Below, piece after piece: positions 30,633-39,209 of a stretch of DNA of 64,000 nucleotides. Source of the stretch: Arthrobacter sp. P2b (GTDB taxonomy: Bacteria; Actinomycetota; Actinomycetes; Actinomycetales; Micrococcaceae); NCBI RefSeq assembly GCF_900168295.1, contig NZ_FVZL01000006.1, forward strand, positions 1 to 64,000. The letters run 5' to 3'. The notes under the pieces are model-generated. The model searched no databases. It was not told the origin of the DNA and was given only the letters and a program-made list of their open reading frames with translations. How positions within the stretch are numbered: position 1 is the first letter of the stretch; every line of letters begins with the position of its first letter. The position numbers were made by a program, and so were the translations under genes.

Positions 30633-30848
30633 ATGCCCAGGTTTCTTACGCTCGCGGATGTCGCAGAGCAGCTCCAGATCAATTCGCCTGCCGCTTATGC
30701 ACTGGTGCGAAGCGGGGAGCTCAAGGCTATCCAGGTCGGTGGCCGGGGGCAGTGGCGGGTCGAAGAGAAAATGCTGGAGCAGTACATTGAGGAACGCTAT
30801 GCCGAGGCCAGCCGGATGATCCAGGAGTCCAAATCACGGTCCGTCTGA
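30633..30848 (+). CDS. Small HTH DNA-binding protein, BldC/excisionase-like (MerR-type HTH)
   Basis: 71 residues: LTLADVAEQLQI (helix-turn-helix), ALVRSGELKAIQVGGRGQWRV (the wing, with the hydrophobic turn typical of HTH_17/MerR-like excisionase folds) and a helical tail EKMLEQYIEERYAEASRM. BldC, the Streptomyces developmental regulator, is of this class and binds direct repeats as head-to-tail multimers. The gene is divergent from SAF-cpaE, and phased A-rich repeats lie on both sides of it (arrays A and B). I infer a local autoregulator controlling the SAF-CpaE and LysM genes; an integrase partner is absent, so an excisionase role is unlikely. Confidence 0.8.
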   Translation: MPRFLTLADVAEQLQINSPAAYALVRSGELKAIQVGGRGQWRVEEKMLEQYIEERYAEASRMIQESKSRSV

Positions 30849-30899
30849 CCATTCCACTTGCGCCCTAATTTCGGGCAGCGCGGCTGAAAGTCCTCGCCG

Positions 30900-31526
30900 C
30901 TAGATGTCATGGATCCGCCGCGACCTTACAGCCGCCAATGCCGGAAACGGGACGGTAGAAACCTGGCTGACCTGGCTACTGCGGCGGGCCTCCCCGGCAG
31001 CAACAACCGCCAGGTCAATGAAGTCCTTCCCCACCCTGTCGATGACTCCCTCCATACGGACACTGCCGGCACCGTTTCCCAGTGTGACCGAAAGTTCCGT
31101 GCGGTCCCTGGCAAGGGCGCGTAAGGAATGCGCGAGTCCTATCGCACGGCGCACCGGCGAAGCCTCGGGTTGGGACCACCTCCCCATACCCACGTAGCGG
31201 AGCGCCGCAGCGTAAGGAATGAGAACCTGGTGGTGGTCTTCGTCCAGCACCATTGCGTCCGCACCGGCATGGGACAGCGTGCCGTGAAATACCTCCCCAC
31301 AGGCAAGATGGACACCCAGGCGGCAGCCGAGAGCTCCGCGGAGCCTGTCCGCGAATTCTACATTCACCATGTCGATTCTGGTGCGCTCGTTGATCTCAGC
31401 ATCGAGAGACAGCCTGTCCGCTTCCGCGAACTGGCTTTCCATGTCGTTAAAGAGGGAATCCCAGCGCATCCGGTCAGCGTAGGACTCCACCGCGGGCTGG
31501 TCAACCCGGATTTTCATTCTCTCCAC
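30900..31526 (-). CDS. Conserved hypothetical protein with two Sm-like repeats
   Basis: 208 residues, not assigned to a known family. A charged helical N-terminus (to about 65) is followed by two segments that each read like a small beta-barrel: LGVHLACGEVFHGTLSHAGADAMVL...VLIPYAAALRYV, then LSVTLGNGAGSVRMEGVIDRVGKDFIDLAVV. Both have the G-x-x-x-G-x-l-x-x-x-G-x-D-x-x-x-L rhythm of Sm/LSm folds. That resemblance is by eye only. It starts at GTG 31526, or at the in-frame ATG 31517, which follows GGAGAGA closely. It is divergent from the LysM gene across array B. Confidence 0.6.
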   Translation of the reverse strand: MERMKIRVDQPAVESYADRMRWDSLFNDMESQFAEADRLSLDAEINERTRIDMVNVEFADRLRGALGCRLGVHLACGEVFHGTLSHAGADAMVLDEDHHQVLIPYAAALRYVGMGRWSQPEASPVRRAIGLAHSLRALARDRTELSVTLGNGAGSVRMEGVIDRVGKDFIDLAVVAAGEARRSSQVSQVSTVPFPALAAVRSRRIHDI

Positions 31527-31530
31527 TGTC

Positions 31531-31608
31531 TAGACAAAAGCAGCGAGACGAGCGCAAACTGAAGCAGACATAAGCAAACTACATCAAACTGCATCAAAGA
31601 GGCTCGAA
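31531..31608. repeat. 10-bp-phased CAAACT-type direct repeats (array B)
   Basis: Eight decamers in register carry, at offset 5: CAAAAG, GAGACG, CAAACT, CAGACA, CAAACT, CAAACT, CAAAGA, CGAAAT (31535, 31545, 31555, 31565, 31575, 31585, 31595, 31605). Three units are exact CAAACT. The array fills nearly the whole gap between the divergent genes at 31526 and 31609; the last unit runs into the LysM start. Same motif and pitch as array A. Confidence 0.6.
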
Positions 31609-32595
31609 ATGCGTAATCGTAAAGACACGGGGATCGGTGCTGACGCCACCGCAGCGGCGGGTCTGCTGGTGTTGGCCTTCACGCTGGTCCTTGTTGGAGC
31701 AGGACTTCTTGGCCAGTGGCAGGACTCGGCCGCCCGCCACCAGCGCGCTGAGGTGGAGGACGTGCTGGGCGCCGCCGCGGCCGCTGCCGGGGCAGTCCTC
31801 CTGCTCTGGTGGTTTGTGTCCCTTGCATGTGCTGCTGCCGGCGTGCTGCTGGAGAAACTCGGCAAGGCCAGGGCAGCCGCGGTGACCCGCAAAATGTCGC
31901 CTGCTTTTATGCAGCGCTTGGTTGTTGCAGCGGTTTCCGTTCAGCTTTTGTCCGGTGGTGTTGCCGCACACGCCGCAGTTCCGGCGCCGGGTCCACAGTG
32001 GGCTCCGACGCAAGGCCAGGAGTCCCCGGCGCCGGCGGCATCCGGACCGGACCGGGCCACGCCGTCAACGGGCGAACAGGAAGCAGCTCCGCCTCCGGAC
32101 AACGCCATTGAGCCGTCCATACCTGCAAGCCCAGGCAGTGAACCCGGTTCGGCCGCGCCCGTGACCGGTGGCTCCGGGCCGCAACCAACGTCCGACCCTT
32201 CGCCGGCCCCTCTCCCTCCCGCCGCAGACCAGTTCCCGGTAAACAACCAGGCCCCGGTACCCGGGCAAACTGAGCCCATACTTCCGGCTCCATCAACAAT
32301 TCAACCGCGCTGGCAACCATCGGCTCCGATCGTTGAGCCCGGGTTGCTGACCGCACCTGACGTGCGCAGTGACGCCGGCATCCATCAGGGGATAGGCCGG
32401 TACAGCGGGCCGGTAGCCGTCCTTGCCGGAGACAGTCTGTGGGACATCGTGGCGGATCAGTTGGGGCCCGGTGCCTCGGACGTGGACATAGCTCTTGAGT
32501 GGCCGCGGTGGTACGAAGCCAACAAAACCCTCCTTGGCCAGAACCCGGATGTACTTCTTCCCGGGCAAATCCTGGTGCCTCCTACGTCCGCGTAG
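31609..32595 (+). CDS. LysM-domain membrane protein
   Basis: 328 residues: two membrane helices (about 14-35 and 50-75), a third hydrophobic stretch around 103-122, a long proline/alanine/serine-rich linker (about 125-245) and a C-terminal LysM-like domain (VLAGDSLWDIVADQLG ... NPDVLLPGQILVPP). The LysM domain should bind peptidoglycan outside the membrane, with the linker spanning the wall. AGAGG lies 6 bases before the ATG. It is divergent from the Sm-like-repeat gene and followed by the Rv3235-like gene, 63 bases away, so probably one transcript. Confidence 0.82.
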   Translation: MRNRKDTGIGADATAAAGLLVLAFTLVLVGAGLLGQWQDSAARHQRAEVEDVLGAAAAAAGAVLLLWWFVSLACAAAGVLLEKLGKARAAAVTRKMSPAFMQRLVVAAVSVQLLSGGVAAHAAVPAPGPQWAPTQGQESPAPAASGPDRATPSTGEQEAAPPPDNAIEPSIPASPGSEPGSAAPVTGGSGPQPTSDPSPAPLPPAADQFPVNNQAPVPGQTEPILPAPSTIQPRWQPSAPIVEPGLLTAPDVRSDAGIHQGIGRYSGPVAVLAGDSLWDIVADQLGPGASDVDIALEWPRWYEANKTLLGQNPDVLLPGQILVPPTSA

Positions 32596-32658
32596 CCACC
32601 CGCAACACCACCGGCGGGCATCCGGCCTTCCGGGCACAACCATAAAAAGGGGAAACCA

Positions 32659-33165
32659 ATGTCTGCAGTGACGCCAATCCGGGCAGCCCAGGAGGGCTCC
32701 GACAGGGAAACGGGAAGAGACCGGGAGGCCGCCGCACTTCGGAACCCGGCGCTGGACCAGGGGCGGGCAGGCTTTTATCGCCCCGGAACCCAGCCCGCGC
32801 TGCGGTCCGTCGACGAGACTGCAGAAGTGCGCGCGATCACCCGCGGCACCGTGCAGGCAGCGATGGAGGTATTGGCCGGAATCCGGCCCATCCACCAGCT
32901 GGCACGGCGGCTCGATCCACGATGCCTGGGGAATCTGCAGCACCGGGCGTCCCTGATCAGGCGGGAGCTCACCCGTACGGGGAATCCCGCTCTGGCCCGG
33001 CTCCACAGGAATTCCACCGTCCGCTCAGTCCGCGTCTGCGAGGTGGCGGATGGCATCTACGAAGCCAGCGCCGTTGTGGTGGACGACGTCCGTGCCCGTG
33101 CCGTCGCCATCCGGCTGGAGCGCAGCAAGCATGTCTGGAGGGTGACTGAACTTGTCATCGGCTGA
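32659..33165 (+). CDS. Rv3235-like conserved protein
   Basis: 168 residues. The N-terminal part is variable. The conserved part runs from VRAITRGTVQAAMEVLAGIRPIHQLARRLDPRCL through RVCEVADGIYEASAVVVDDVRARAVAIRLER to WRVTELVIG. This matches the actinobacterial Rv3235 family, usually encoded near secA1 as here. The fold and function are not established. A terminator-like hairpin separates it from the convergent secA. Confidence 0.8.
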   Translation: MSAVTPIRAAQEGSDRETGRDREAAALRNPALDQGRAGFYRPGTQPALRSVDETAEVRAITRGTVQAAMEVLAGIRPIHQLARRLDPRCLGNLQHRASLIRRELTRTGNPALARLHRNSTVRSVRVCEVADGIYEASAVVVDDVRARAVAIRLERSKHVWRVTELVIG

Positions 33166-33174
33166 CCCACGCAA

Positions 33175-33212
33175 AGAGGCAGGGCCGGGAAAGTGCTTCC
33201 CGCCCTGCCTCT
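33175..33212. terminator. Bidirectional terminator-like hairpin
   Basis: AGAGGCAGGG-C-CGGGAA / TTCCCG-CCCTGCCTCT, a 16-bp stem with one bulged base and a 5-base loop, between the convergent Rv3235-like gene and secA. No strong U-tract follows. Confidence 0.7.
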
Positions 33213-33252
33213 GCCTGCTTTCCGTGCGGCTGCCTGGTTTAAGGCGCGGCCG

Positions 33253-35991
33253 TCAGCGCCGCTTCTTCTTGGCCGAACGCCTGGCCGCATCCTGGGCTGC
33301 CGCCTTGGCCGGATTTCCCGAACGTCCCGACTGCCTGGTCTCCACGCGGGTCTGCGTCTCGCCGCTTTCGCTGGGAGCGGTGTACTGCAGCTGGGCAGGC
33401 CTTTCCGGCGCTTCCAGGCCGGCCGCGCGGACCTGGGGCTCCACGTGCTCCGTGTGCCCGCCGGCAGCATCCGGTACTACCACGTCCTGGGCAGGGGTGA
33501 CTTCCACTTCCAGGTTGAACAGGAACCCTACGCTTTCCTCGCGGATGGCCTCCATCATGCTCTGGAACAGGACGAAGCCCTCACGCTGGTATTCCACGAG
33601 AGGATCACGCTGGGCCATGGCCCGCAGCCCGATTCCTTCCTTAAGGTAGTCCATCTCATAGAGGTGTTCCTGCCATTTGCGTCCAATGACGGACAGGACC
33701 ACACGGCGCTCCAGCTCCCGCATGCTCTCCGAACCGATGGCTTCCTCCCGCGCCTGGTACACCAGGCGGGCGTCGGACAGCAGCTCTTCCTTGAGGAACT
33801 CAACGGTCAACCGTGATTTGCCGCCCGCCTCTTCAATGATGTCCTCGGCTGTGACGCTTACCGGGTAGAGCGTCTTCAGGTTGGTCCACAGCTGGTTGAA
33901 GTCCCAATCGTCGCCGTTACCTTCCGCGGTTGCGTCATCGATCAGCGCGGAAATGGTGTCCTCCACGAAGAACTGCACCTTTTCGTGCAGGTCGTCACCT
34001 TCCAGGATCCGCCGCCGGTCACTGTAGATGGCCTCGCGCTGGCGGTTCAGGACGTCGTCGTACTTCAGCACGTTCTTACGCTGCTCGGCGTTCCGGCCTT
34101 CCACCTGTCCCTGGGCGGAAGCGATAGCGCGCGAGACCAGCTTGGACTCCAGCGCAACGTCGTCCGGAACCGAGCTGTTCATCAGGCGTTCGGCGGCACC
34201 GGAGTTGAAAAGCCGCATGAGGTCATCAGTCAGCGACAGGTAGAAGCGGGACTCGCCGGGGTCGCCCTGGCGTCCGGAACGGCCGCGGAGCTGGTTGTCG
34301 ATCCGGCGGGATTCGTGCCGTTCGGTTCCCAGGACGTAAAGGCCGCCCAGGTTCAGAACTTCCTCGTGTTCGTCCTTAACCGACTGCTTGGCTGCGTCGA
34401 GGGCTGCGGGCCAGGCGGACTCGTACTCCTCGGAGTTCTCCTCGGGATCCAGCCCCCGCTTTGCCAGTTCGGCGACGGCGGTGAATTCCGCGTTGCCGCC
34501 CAGCATGATGTCGGTACCGCGGCCGGCCATGTTGGTCGCCACGGTGACGGCGCCCTTCCGGCCGGCCTGGGCAACGATGGCAGCTTCCCGTGCGTGGTTC
34601 TTTGCGTTGAGCACCTCGTGGCGGATGCCCTCCTTCGCCAGGAGCCGCGAAAGGTATTCGCTTTTCTCGACGCTGGTGGTGCCCACCAGGACCGGCTGGC
34701 CCTTTTCGTGCCGCTCGGCGATGTCACGGACAACGGCGTCGAACTTGACGGTTTCGTTCTTGAACACGAGGTCCGGCTGATCGATGCGCTGCATGTCGCG
34801 GTTGGTGGGAATGGCCACGACGCCCAGCTTGTAGGTGCTCATGAACTCGGCTGCCTCGGTTTCGGCAGTTCCTGTCATGCCCGAGAGCTTGTGATACATG
34901 CGGAAGTAGTTCTGCAGCGTCACGGTGGCCAGCGTCTGGTTTTCGGCCTTAATCTCGACGCCTTCCTTGGCCTCGATCGCCTGGTGCATGCCCTCGTTGT
35001 AGCGGCGGCCGGCCAGGATGCGGCCGGTGTGCTCATCCACGATCAGGACTTCGCCGTCCAGGATGACGTAGTCCTTGTCCCGCTTGAACAGTTCCTTGGC
35101 CTTGATGGCGTTGTTGAGGAACCCGATGAGCGGGGTGTTCGCGGATTCGTACAGGTTCTGGATGCCAAGGTAGTCCTCGACCTTTTCGATCCCGCTTTCC
35201 AGCACGCCGACGGTACGCTTCTTTTCGTCCACCTCGTAGTCCTTCTCGGGCTGCAGCCGGAGGACCACCTTGGCGAATTCGCTGTACCAGCGGTTCGTGT
35301 CCCCCTGTGCGGGACCGGAAATGATGAGCGGTGTGCGGGCCTCGTCGATGAGGATGGAGTCGACCTCATCCACAATGGCAAAGTTGTGTCCGCGCTGGAC
35401 GAGTTCGTTCCTGTCCCACGCCATGTTGTCGCGGAGGTAGTCAAAACCGAACTCGTTGTTGGTTCCGTACGTGATGTCCGCGGCGTACTGCTGGCGCCGG
35501 ACGGCAGGATCCTGGTTGGACAGGATGCATCCGCTGGTCAGGCCCAGGAACCGGTAGACGCGGCCCATCAGGTCAGACTGGTATTCGGCGAGGTAGTCGT
35601 TCACGGTGACCACGTGGACGCCCTTGCCGGTGAGGGCATTGAGGTAGGCAGGAGCGGTTGCCACCAGGGTCTTGCCTTCACCGGTCTTCATTTCTGCAAT
35701 GTTGCCCAGGTGCAGTGCCGCGCCGCCCATCAGCTGGACGTCGAAGTGCCGCATTCCGAGGGTTCGTGAGGACGCTTCCCGTACCGCGGCGAAAGCCTCC
35801 GGGAGCAGGTCATCCAGCTGTTCGCCGTCCTGGTGGCGTTCGCGGAGACGGTCTGTTTCCTCACGGAGTTCAGCGTCGGTGAAGGTCTTAAACGAGTCTT
35901 CCAGCGCATTGATGGAGTCGGCATAATTACGCAGTTGCCGCAGCGTTTTTTTGTCACCCGTGCGGAGTAGTTTTTCGATAAGTGATGCCAC
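33253..35991 (-). CDS. secA: Preprotein translocase ATPase SecA
   Basis: 912 residues, the SecA motor that drives proteins through SecYEG. Walker A MKTGEGKT with [11 protein letters not shown], then [11 protein letters not shown], Walker B region [20 protein letters not shown], the preprotein cross-linking domain, the second nucleotide-binding fold with [14 protein letters not shown] and [22 protein letters not shown], and the helical scaffold and wing. The C-terminus ends in a basic KKKRR tail without the Cys-rich zinc site of many SecAs. It starts at GTG with GGGAG upstream. It is in the usual actinobacterial neighbourhood of hpf, comF and lpqB. Confidence 0.97.
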   Translation of the reverse strand: MASLIEKLLRTGDKKTLRQLRNYADSINALEDSFKTFTDAELREETDRLRERHQDGEQLDDLLPEAFAAVREASSRTLGMRHFDVQLMGGAALHLGNIAEMKTGEGKTLVATAPAYLNALTGKGVHVVTVNDYLAEYQSDLMGRVYRFLGLTSGCILSNQDPAVRRQQYAADITYGTNNEFGFDYLRDNMAWDRNELVQRGHNFAIVDEVDSILIDEARTPLIISGPAQGDTNRWYSEFAKVVLRLQPEKDYEVDEKKRTVGVLESGIEKVEDYLGIQNLYESANTPLIGFLNNAIKAKELFKRDKDYVILDGEVLIVDEHTGRILAGRRYNEGMHQAIEAKEGVEIKAENQTLATVTLQNYFRMYHKLSGMTGTAETEAAEFMSTYKLGVVAIPTNRDMQRIDQPDLVFKNETVKFDAVVRDIAERHEKGQPVLVGTTSVEKSEYLSRLLAKEGIRHEVLNAKNHAREAAIVAQAGRKGAVTVATNMAGRGTDIMLGGNAEFTAVAELAKRGLDPEENSEEYESAWPAALDAAKQSVKDEHEEVLNLGGLYVLGTERHESRRIDNQLRGRSGRQGDPGESRFYLSLTDDLMRLFNSGAAERLMNSSVPDDVALESKLVSRAIASAQGQVEGRNAEQRKNVLKYDDVLNRQREAIYSDRRRILEGDDLHEKVQFFVEDTISALIDDATAEGNGDDWDFNQLWTNLKTLYPVSVTAEDIIEEAGGKSRLTVEFLKEELLSDARLVYQAREEAIGSESMRELERRVVLSVIGRKWQEHLYEMDYLKEGIGLRAMAQRDPLVEYQREGFVLFQSMMEAIREESVGFLFNLEVEVTPAQDVVVPDAAGGHTEHVEPQVRAAGLEAPERPAQLQYTAPSESGETQTRVETRQSGRSGNPAKAAAQDAARRSAKKKRR

Positions 35992-36090
35992 GTGAAGATG
36001 CTCCCAGTCTCATGCCGCCGAATTCTGGCGTTTTTAGTCTACGGGAGAGACAACCGGCAGGTGCCTGTTTCCCTGAGAGCGGATACCGCT

Positions 36091-37314
36091 CTATGTGTTG
36101 GCGACAGGCCGGGCAACGGCCGCCGCGAGGGCGGCCGCGAGGTCTCCGGCGGGGTAGACCTCAACCTCGTGCAGTCCCAGCCAGTCAGCCATCAGGAACA
36201 GTTCCGCGGCAAGTTCGACGGCGGTATCCGGCGGCGCGTCCCGCTCACCGAACGCGGACCGGACGAGCAGTCTCCCGCCGGCGCGGTCAGCCTTCAGGTC
36301 CACCCTGGCGACGATCCGGTCGCGGAGGAGGAATGGAAGGACGTAGTAGCCGTAGCGCCTTTTGTGTTCCGGTGTGTAGATCTCAATGCGGTAGTGGAAG
36401 CCGAAGAGTTCCTCGAGCCGCCGGCGTTCAAAGACCAGGGAATCGAACGGGCTGAGCAAGGCACGTCCCGTCGCCCGCCGGGGCAGGACAGCATCAACGT
36501 GCCGGTAAACGTCCCTGCCCCAGCCGGCCACGGTCACCGGCTCCAGCCTGCCCTTTCGGACAAGGTGCTCCACGGACTCCACCGTTGCCTTCATGGGTGT
36601 CCTGAAGTAGTCGGCAAAGCAGCGCACGCTTCCTATGCCGTGTGCCTGCGCTGCTGCCTCTGTCAGCCGGTGCAGCGCCGCTGCAGGATCGGGGTCATGG
36701 GCGCCGGCAGCGACATGCGGCAGCACCTTGCCAGCCAGGGTGTATTTGCGCTCAAACTGCTCGGTCCTGGAAGCAGCCGCGACCAGGCCCTCCTCGAAGA
36801 GATGCTCCAGGACGCGTTTCACCGCGTTCCAGTTCCAACCCCAGTTCACCCTTTGCCGGTCCTCAACGTGGCCGATTCTGGCGGTGATTTCCGAGGCCGT
36901 CATCGGGCGGCTGTGTGCGAGCGTATCCAGTATCTTCGCGGCGACGGCACTGCGCTGGTGGGGGTCCATGCGCGCGGCTCCGACCCAGGCGCGTTTCTGC
37001 CAGAGGAGCAGGTCCTGGTAATGCTCCGGGCGGATATAGCTTGCCTCGTGGGCCCAGTACTCCACCATGCGGCGGGGATGGACGCTGGACATCCGCCGCA
37101 GGATGGTGCGGTCGTAGTTGCCCAGGCGGGAGTAGAAGGGAAGGAAGTGGCTGCGCGAGAGGACGTTGACGGAGTCGATCTGGACCAGCTGGATCTGGGC
37201 AAAGGTACGGCCCACCGTCCGTGAAGTCACGGGACCGGTGGGCCGTCCTTTGTGGAGTCCCTGTGCTGCCAAAGCGATTCGCCGTGCCTGGTCCAGGCTC
37301 AGCGCTGCTGACAC
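36091..37314 (-). CDS. Winged-helix DNA glycosylase, AlkX/YcaQ-like
   Basis: 407 residues of the HTH_42 winged-helix family, which includes AlkZ and YcaQ/AlkX, glycosylases acting on bulky and interstrand-crosslinked adducts. The family's catalytic motif is Q-x-Q in AlkZ and Q-x-D in AlkX; here it reads QID at 45-47 (LVQIDSVNVL). Other matching segments are YWAHEASYI, WGWNWNAVKRVLEHLFEEGLV and LLSPFDSLVFERRRLEELFGFHYRIEIYTPEHKRRYGYYVLPFL. It starts at GTG with AGAGG upstream. It lies between secA and hpf, where it interrupts an otherwise conserved neighbourhood. Confidence 0.88.
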   Translation of the reverse strand: MSAALSLDQARRIALAAQGLHKGRPTGPVTSRTVGRTFAQIQLVQIDSVNVLSRSHFLPFYSRLGNYDRTILRRMSSVHPRRMVEYWAHEASYIRPEHYQDLLLWQKRAWVGAARMDPHQRSAVAAKILDTLAHSRPMTASEITARIGHVEDRQRVNWGWNWNAVKRVLEHLFEEGLVAAASRTEQFERKYTLAGKVLPHVAAGAHDPDPAAALHRLTEAAAQAHGIGSVRCFADYFRTPMKATVESVEHLVRKGRLEPVTVAGWGRDVYRHVDAVLPRRATGRALLSPFDSLVFERRRLEELFGFHYRIEIYTPEHKRRYGYYVLPFLLRDRIVARVDLKADRAGGRLLVRSAFGERDAPPDTAVELAAELFLMADWLGLHEVEVYPAGDLAAALAAAVARPVANT

Positions 37315-37344
37315 ATCAGTCCTCTCGGTGGGTGGCTTGCACCC

Positions 37345-38070
37345 TTAGGCGTTGGCGGCGGCGTCATCCGAGCGGTAGGCCAGGATCTTTTCTTCCACCA
37401 CAGTATCTCCGGGCTCGCACTCATGGTCCAGCGTGATGACGCCGTACGTCCAGCCGCGGCGCCGGTACACCACAGAAGGGGTGTTGGTGGCCTTGTCAAC
37501 GAAAAGGTAGAAATCGTGGCCGACGAGTTCCATGTTGTCTACGGCGTCGTCGAGGGAAAGGGACGCAGCAGGAAAGACCTTGCGCCGGATCAGGACGGGG
37601 GAATTCCCGGCGGGAATGTCATTGTCGACGTCGTAGGGGGACTTGTCGGCGGGGGCGGCCACAGCCTCGTTCCGGTGGCTCGCCTCAAGGTACAGCGGCT
37701 CGTGGGCACTTGCCGGTTCGAGCGTGGCAGTCGCTTCACGGACCGCCTTGGGAGTGTGGCGCCCGTGGTGGACCTTTTTCCGGTCCTTCGCGCGGCGGAG
37801 ACGCTCAAGCAGTTTGTTGTATGCAAGATCAAATGCAGCGAACTTGTCGGCGGCGCTGGCTTCGGCACGGATCACGGGTCCACGGCCCAGTACTGTCACC
37901 TCAACGGTCAGCTGATCGCCGGTCTGCCGGGCATTGGTCTCCTTGGAGACTTTGGCGTCGACCCGCTGGACTTTGTCTCCAAGCGATTCGATCTTTGAGA
38001 TCTTCTCCCCGGCATATTCGCGGAACCGGTCTGAAACTGTCAGATTTCGTCCGCTGATCATAAACTCCAT
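37345..38070 (-). CDS. hpf: Ribosome hibernation promoting factor, long form
   Basis: 241 residues. The N-terminal ribosome-binding domain (MEFMISGRNLTVSDRFREYAGEKISKIE) and the C-terminal dimerisation domain (VGHDFYLFVDKATNTPSVVYRRRGWTYGVITLD) define the long form that joins 70S ribosomes into 100S particles in stationary phase. The start is the ATG at 38070, with GGAGGG 4 bases upstream; the open frame continues to a TTG at 38082 that would overlap this ribosome site. About 178 bases lie between it and the upstream comF, enough for its own promoter, though I cannot identify one. Confidence 0.95.
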   Translation of the reverse strand: MEFMISGRNLTVSDRFREYAGEKISKIESLGDKVQRVDAKVSKETNARQTGDQLTVEVTVLGRGPVIRAEASAADKFAAFDLAYNKLLERLRRAKDRKKVHHGRHTPKAVREATATLEPASAHEPLYLEASHRNEAVAAPADKSPYDVDNDIPAGNSPVLIRRKVFPAASLSLDDAVDNMELVGHDFYLFVDKATNTPSVVYRRRGWTYGVITLDHECEPGDTVVEEKILAYRSDDAAANA

Positions 38071-38248
38071 GGTGCCCTCCAAATGACTTCGGTGACACGA
38101 CGGCGGCGCTTCCCTGGGCCGAGCTGTCTGACAGTCGAGCCCCTCTCCGAGCCGCCATCGAAAGGTACATTCTGTTCTTGGTACCCACCACCGACGTTAG
38201 TTCATAGCCATGCGTTATTCATCCTTTCCTGGTTTATTTTTTTCTAAG

Positions 38249-39133
38249 TCATGGTTGCTTCCGCTGGTCCTCAGGGGAAGCAGCGCCGCCACCGCCGGCA
38301 TCCGGCGGGCGTGTCGCGGCCAAGACTACGCCGCCCGCCACAATGGCACCTGCCTGGTGCAGTGCCCGTGCAGCTTCCGCCAATGTGGCACCCGTGGTGA
38401 GGACGTCATCAACGATGATGCAGCGGCGCCCTTCGACCCTTCCCTGGCCCCGGCGCCGGACCTCCATGGAGCCACGGACCCGCTTTGCGCGGGCACCGCG
38501 GTCCAGGCCTTTCTGGCCTCCCGTCAGGCGCAGGCCTTCTTTGCCGGTCTTCACCAGGACGTTCACCACGCCAATGCCCGGAAGTTGCCGCGAAGCCTCT
38601 GCCAGGAGCAGGTGGACGGGGCTGAATCCCCGGTTCATGTACGCCGCGGAGCTGGTGGGAACTGGAACGAGCGCGATTGACGGCCCCTCCCCCGCTGCCG
38701 CCCGGACAGCTCCGGCCAAAGAGCGGCCAAGAGCGGTTTTGAGCTGATGCTGGCCGTGCCTTTTAAAGGAGAGGAGGGCCTGCGCCAATTCCTCCCGGTA
38801 GACGCCGGCTGCAACGACCGGAAGCAGGACCGTTCCCCGGATGTCCATCAGCGCAGGCGCTCCGCTTTCCGCCCTGAAGGGTTCCCTGGTCAGGCGCCTG
38901 ATGTGGCGCTCACAGGCAGTGCACAACGCCCGGTCTTCCGCGCCGCAGCACACGCAGTCCACGGGAACAGCCAGCGCAAGGAGATCAGCAGCGGCACCGG
39001 CCATTTGGTCGGCAAACCGCAGCAGTGTGCTCTGATGGTCAGAACGGTGCCGGGCAGGCCGGGGCGCAGGCGCCAGGAGGTCCGGATCGGCCCTGGACCG
39101 GCTCCTGCCGGGCAAGCCGGCTTTGCTGCTCAC
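38249..39133 (-). CDS. comF: ComF-family phosphoribosyltransferase-like protein
   Basis: 294 residues. A basic N-terminus is followed by a four-cysteine zinc-finger-like segment (Cys60, 62/63, 71, 74 in VDCVCCGAEDRALCTAC), then LLSFKRHGQ, VPVPTSSAAYMNRGFSPVHLL and the PRPP-binding loop CIIVDDVLTTGAT. ComFC proteins belong to the competence/amidophosphoribosyltransferase fold; the biochemical role in actinobacteria is not settled. The GTG at 39133 has a poorly spaced ribosome site, so the true start may be internal. It is downstream of lpqB, as in mycobacteria. Confidence 0.88.
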   Translation of the reverse strand: MSSKAGLPGRSRSRADPDLLAPAPRPARHRSDHQSTLLRFADQMAGAAADLLALAVPVDCVCCGAEDRALCTACERHIRRLTREPFRAESGAPALMDIRGTVLLPVVAAGVYREELAQALLSFKRHGQHQLKTALGRSLAGAVRAAAGEGPSIALVPVPTSSAAYMNRGFSPVHLLLAEASRQLPGIGVVNVLVKTGKEGLRLTGGQKGLDRGARAKRVRGSMEVRRRGQGRVEGRRCIIVDDVLTTGATLAEAARALHQAGAIVAGGVVLAATRPPDAGGGGAASPEDQRKQP

Positions 39134-39209
39134 CCCTTAACACTCGGCGCGGTCCGGCATGAAGCGGAAGACGGCAGCAGGCGTATGTGGGTAAGTCGGG
39201 GTGCCTTGT

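Noticed and set aside
30633..30848. HTH gene considered as a phage or plasmid excisionase
   Set aside because: No integrase, attachment-site repeat or other mobile-element gene is nearby, and the neighbourhood is chromosomal housekeeping.
33985..35769. A 594-codon open frame opposite secA
   Set aside because: Antisense shadow of an unmistakable SecA gene; low-complexity Val/Gly/His-rich translation with no recognisable motif.
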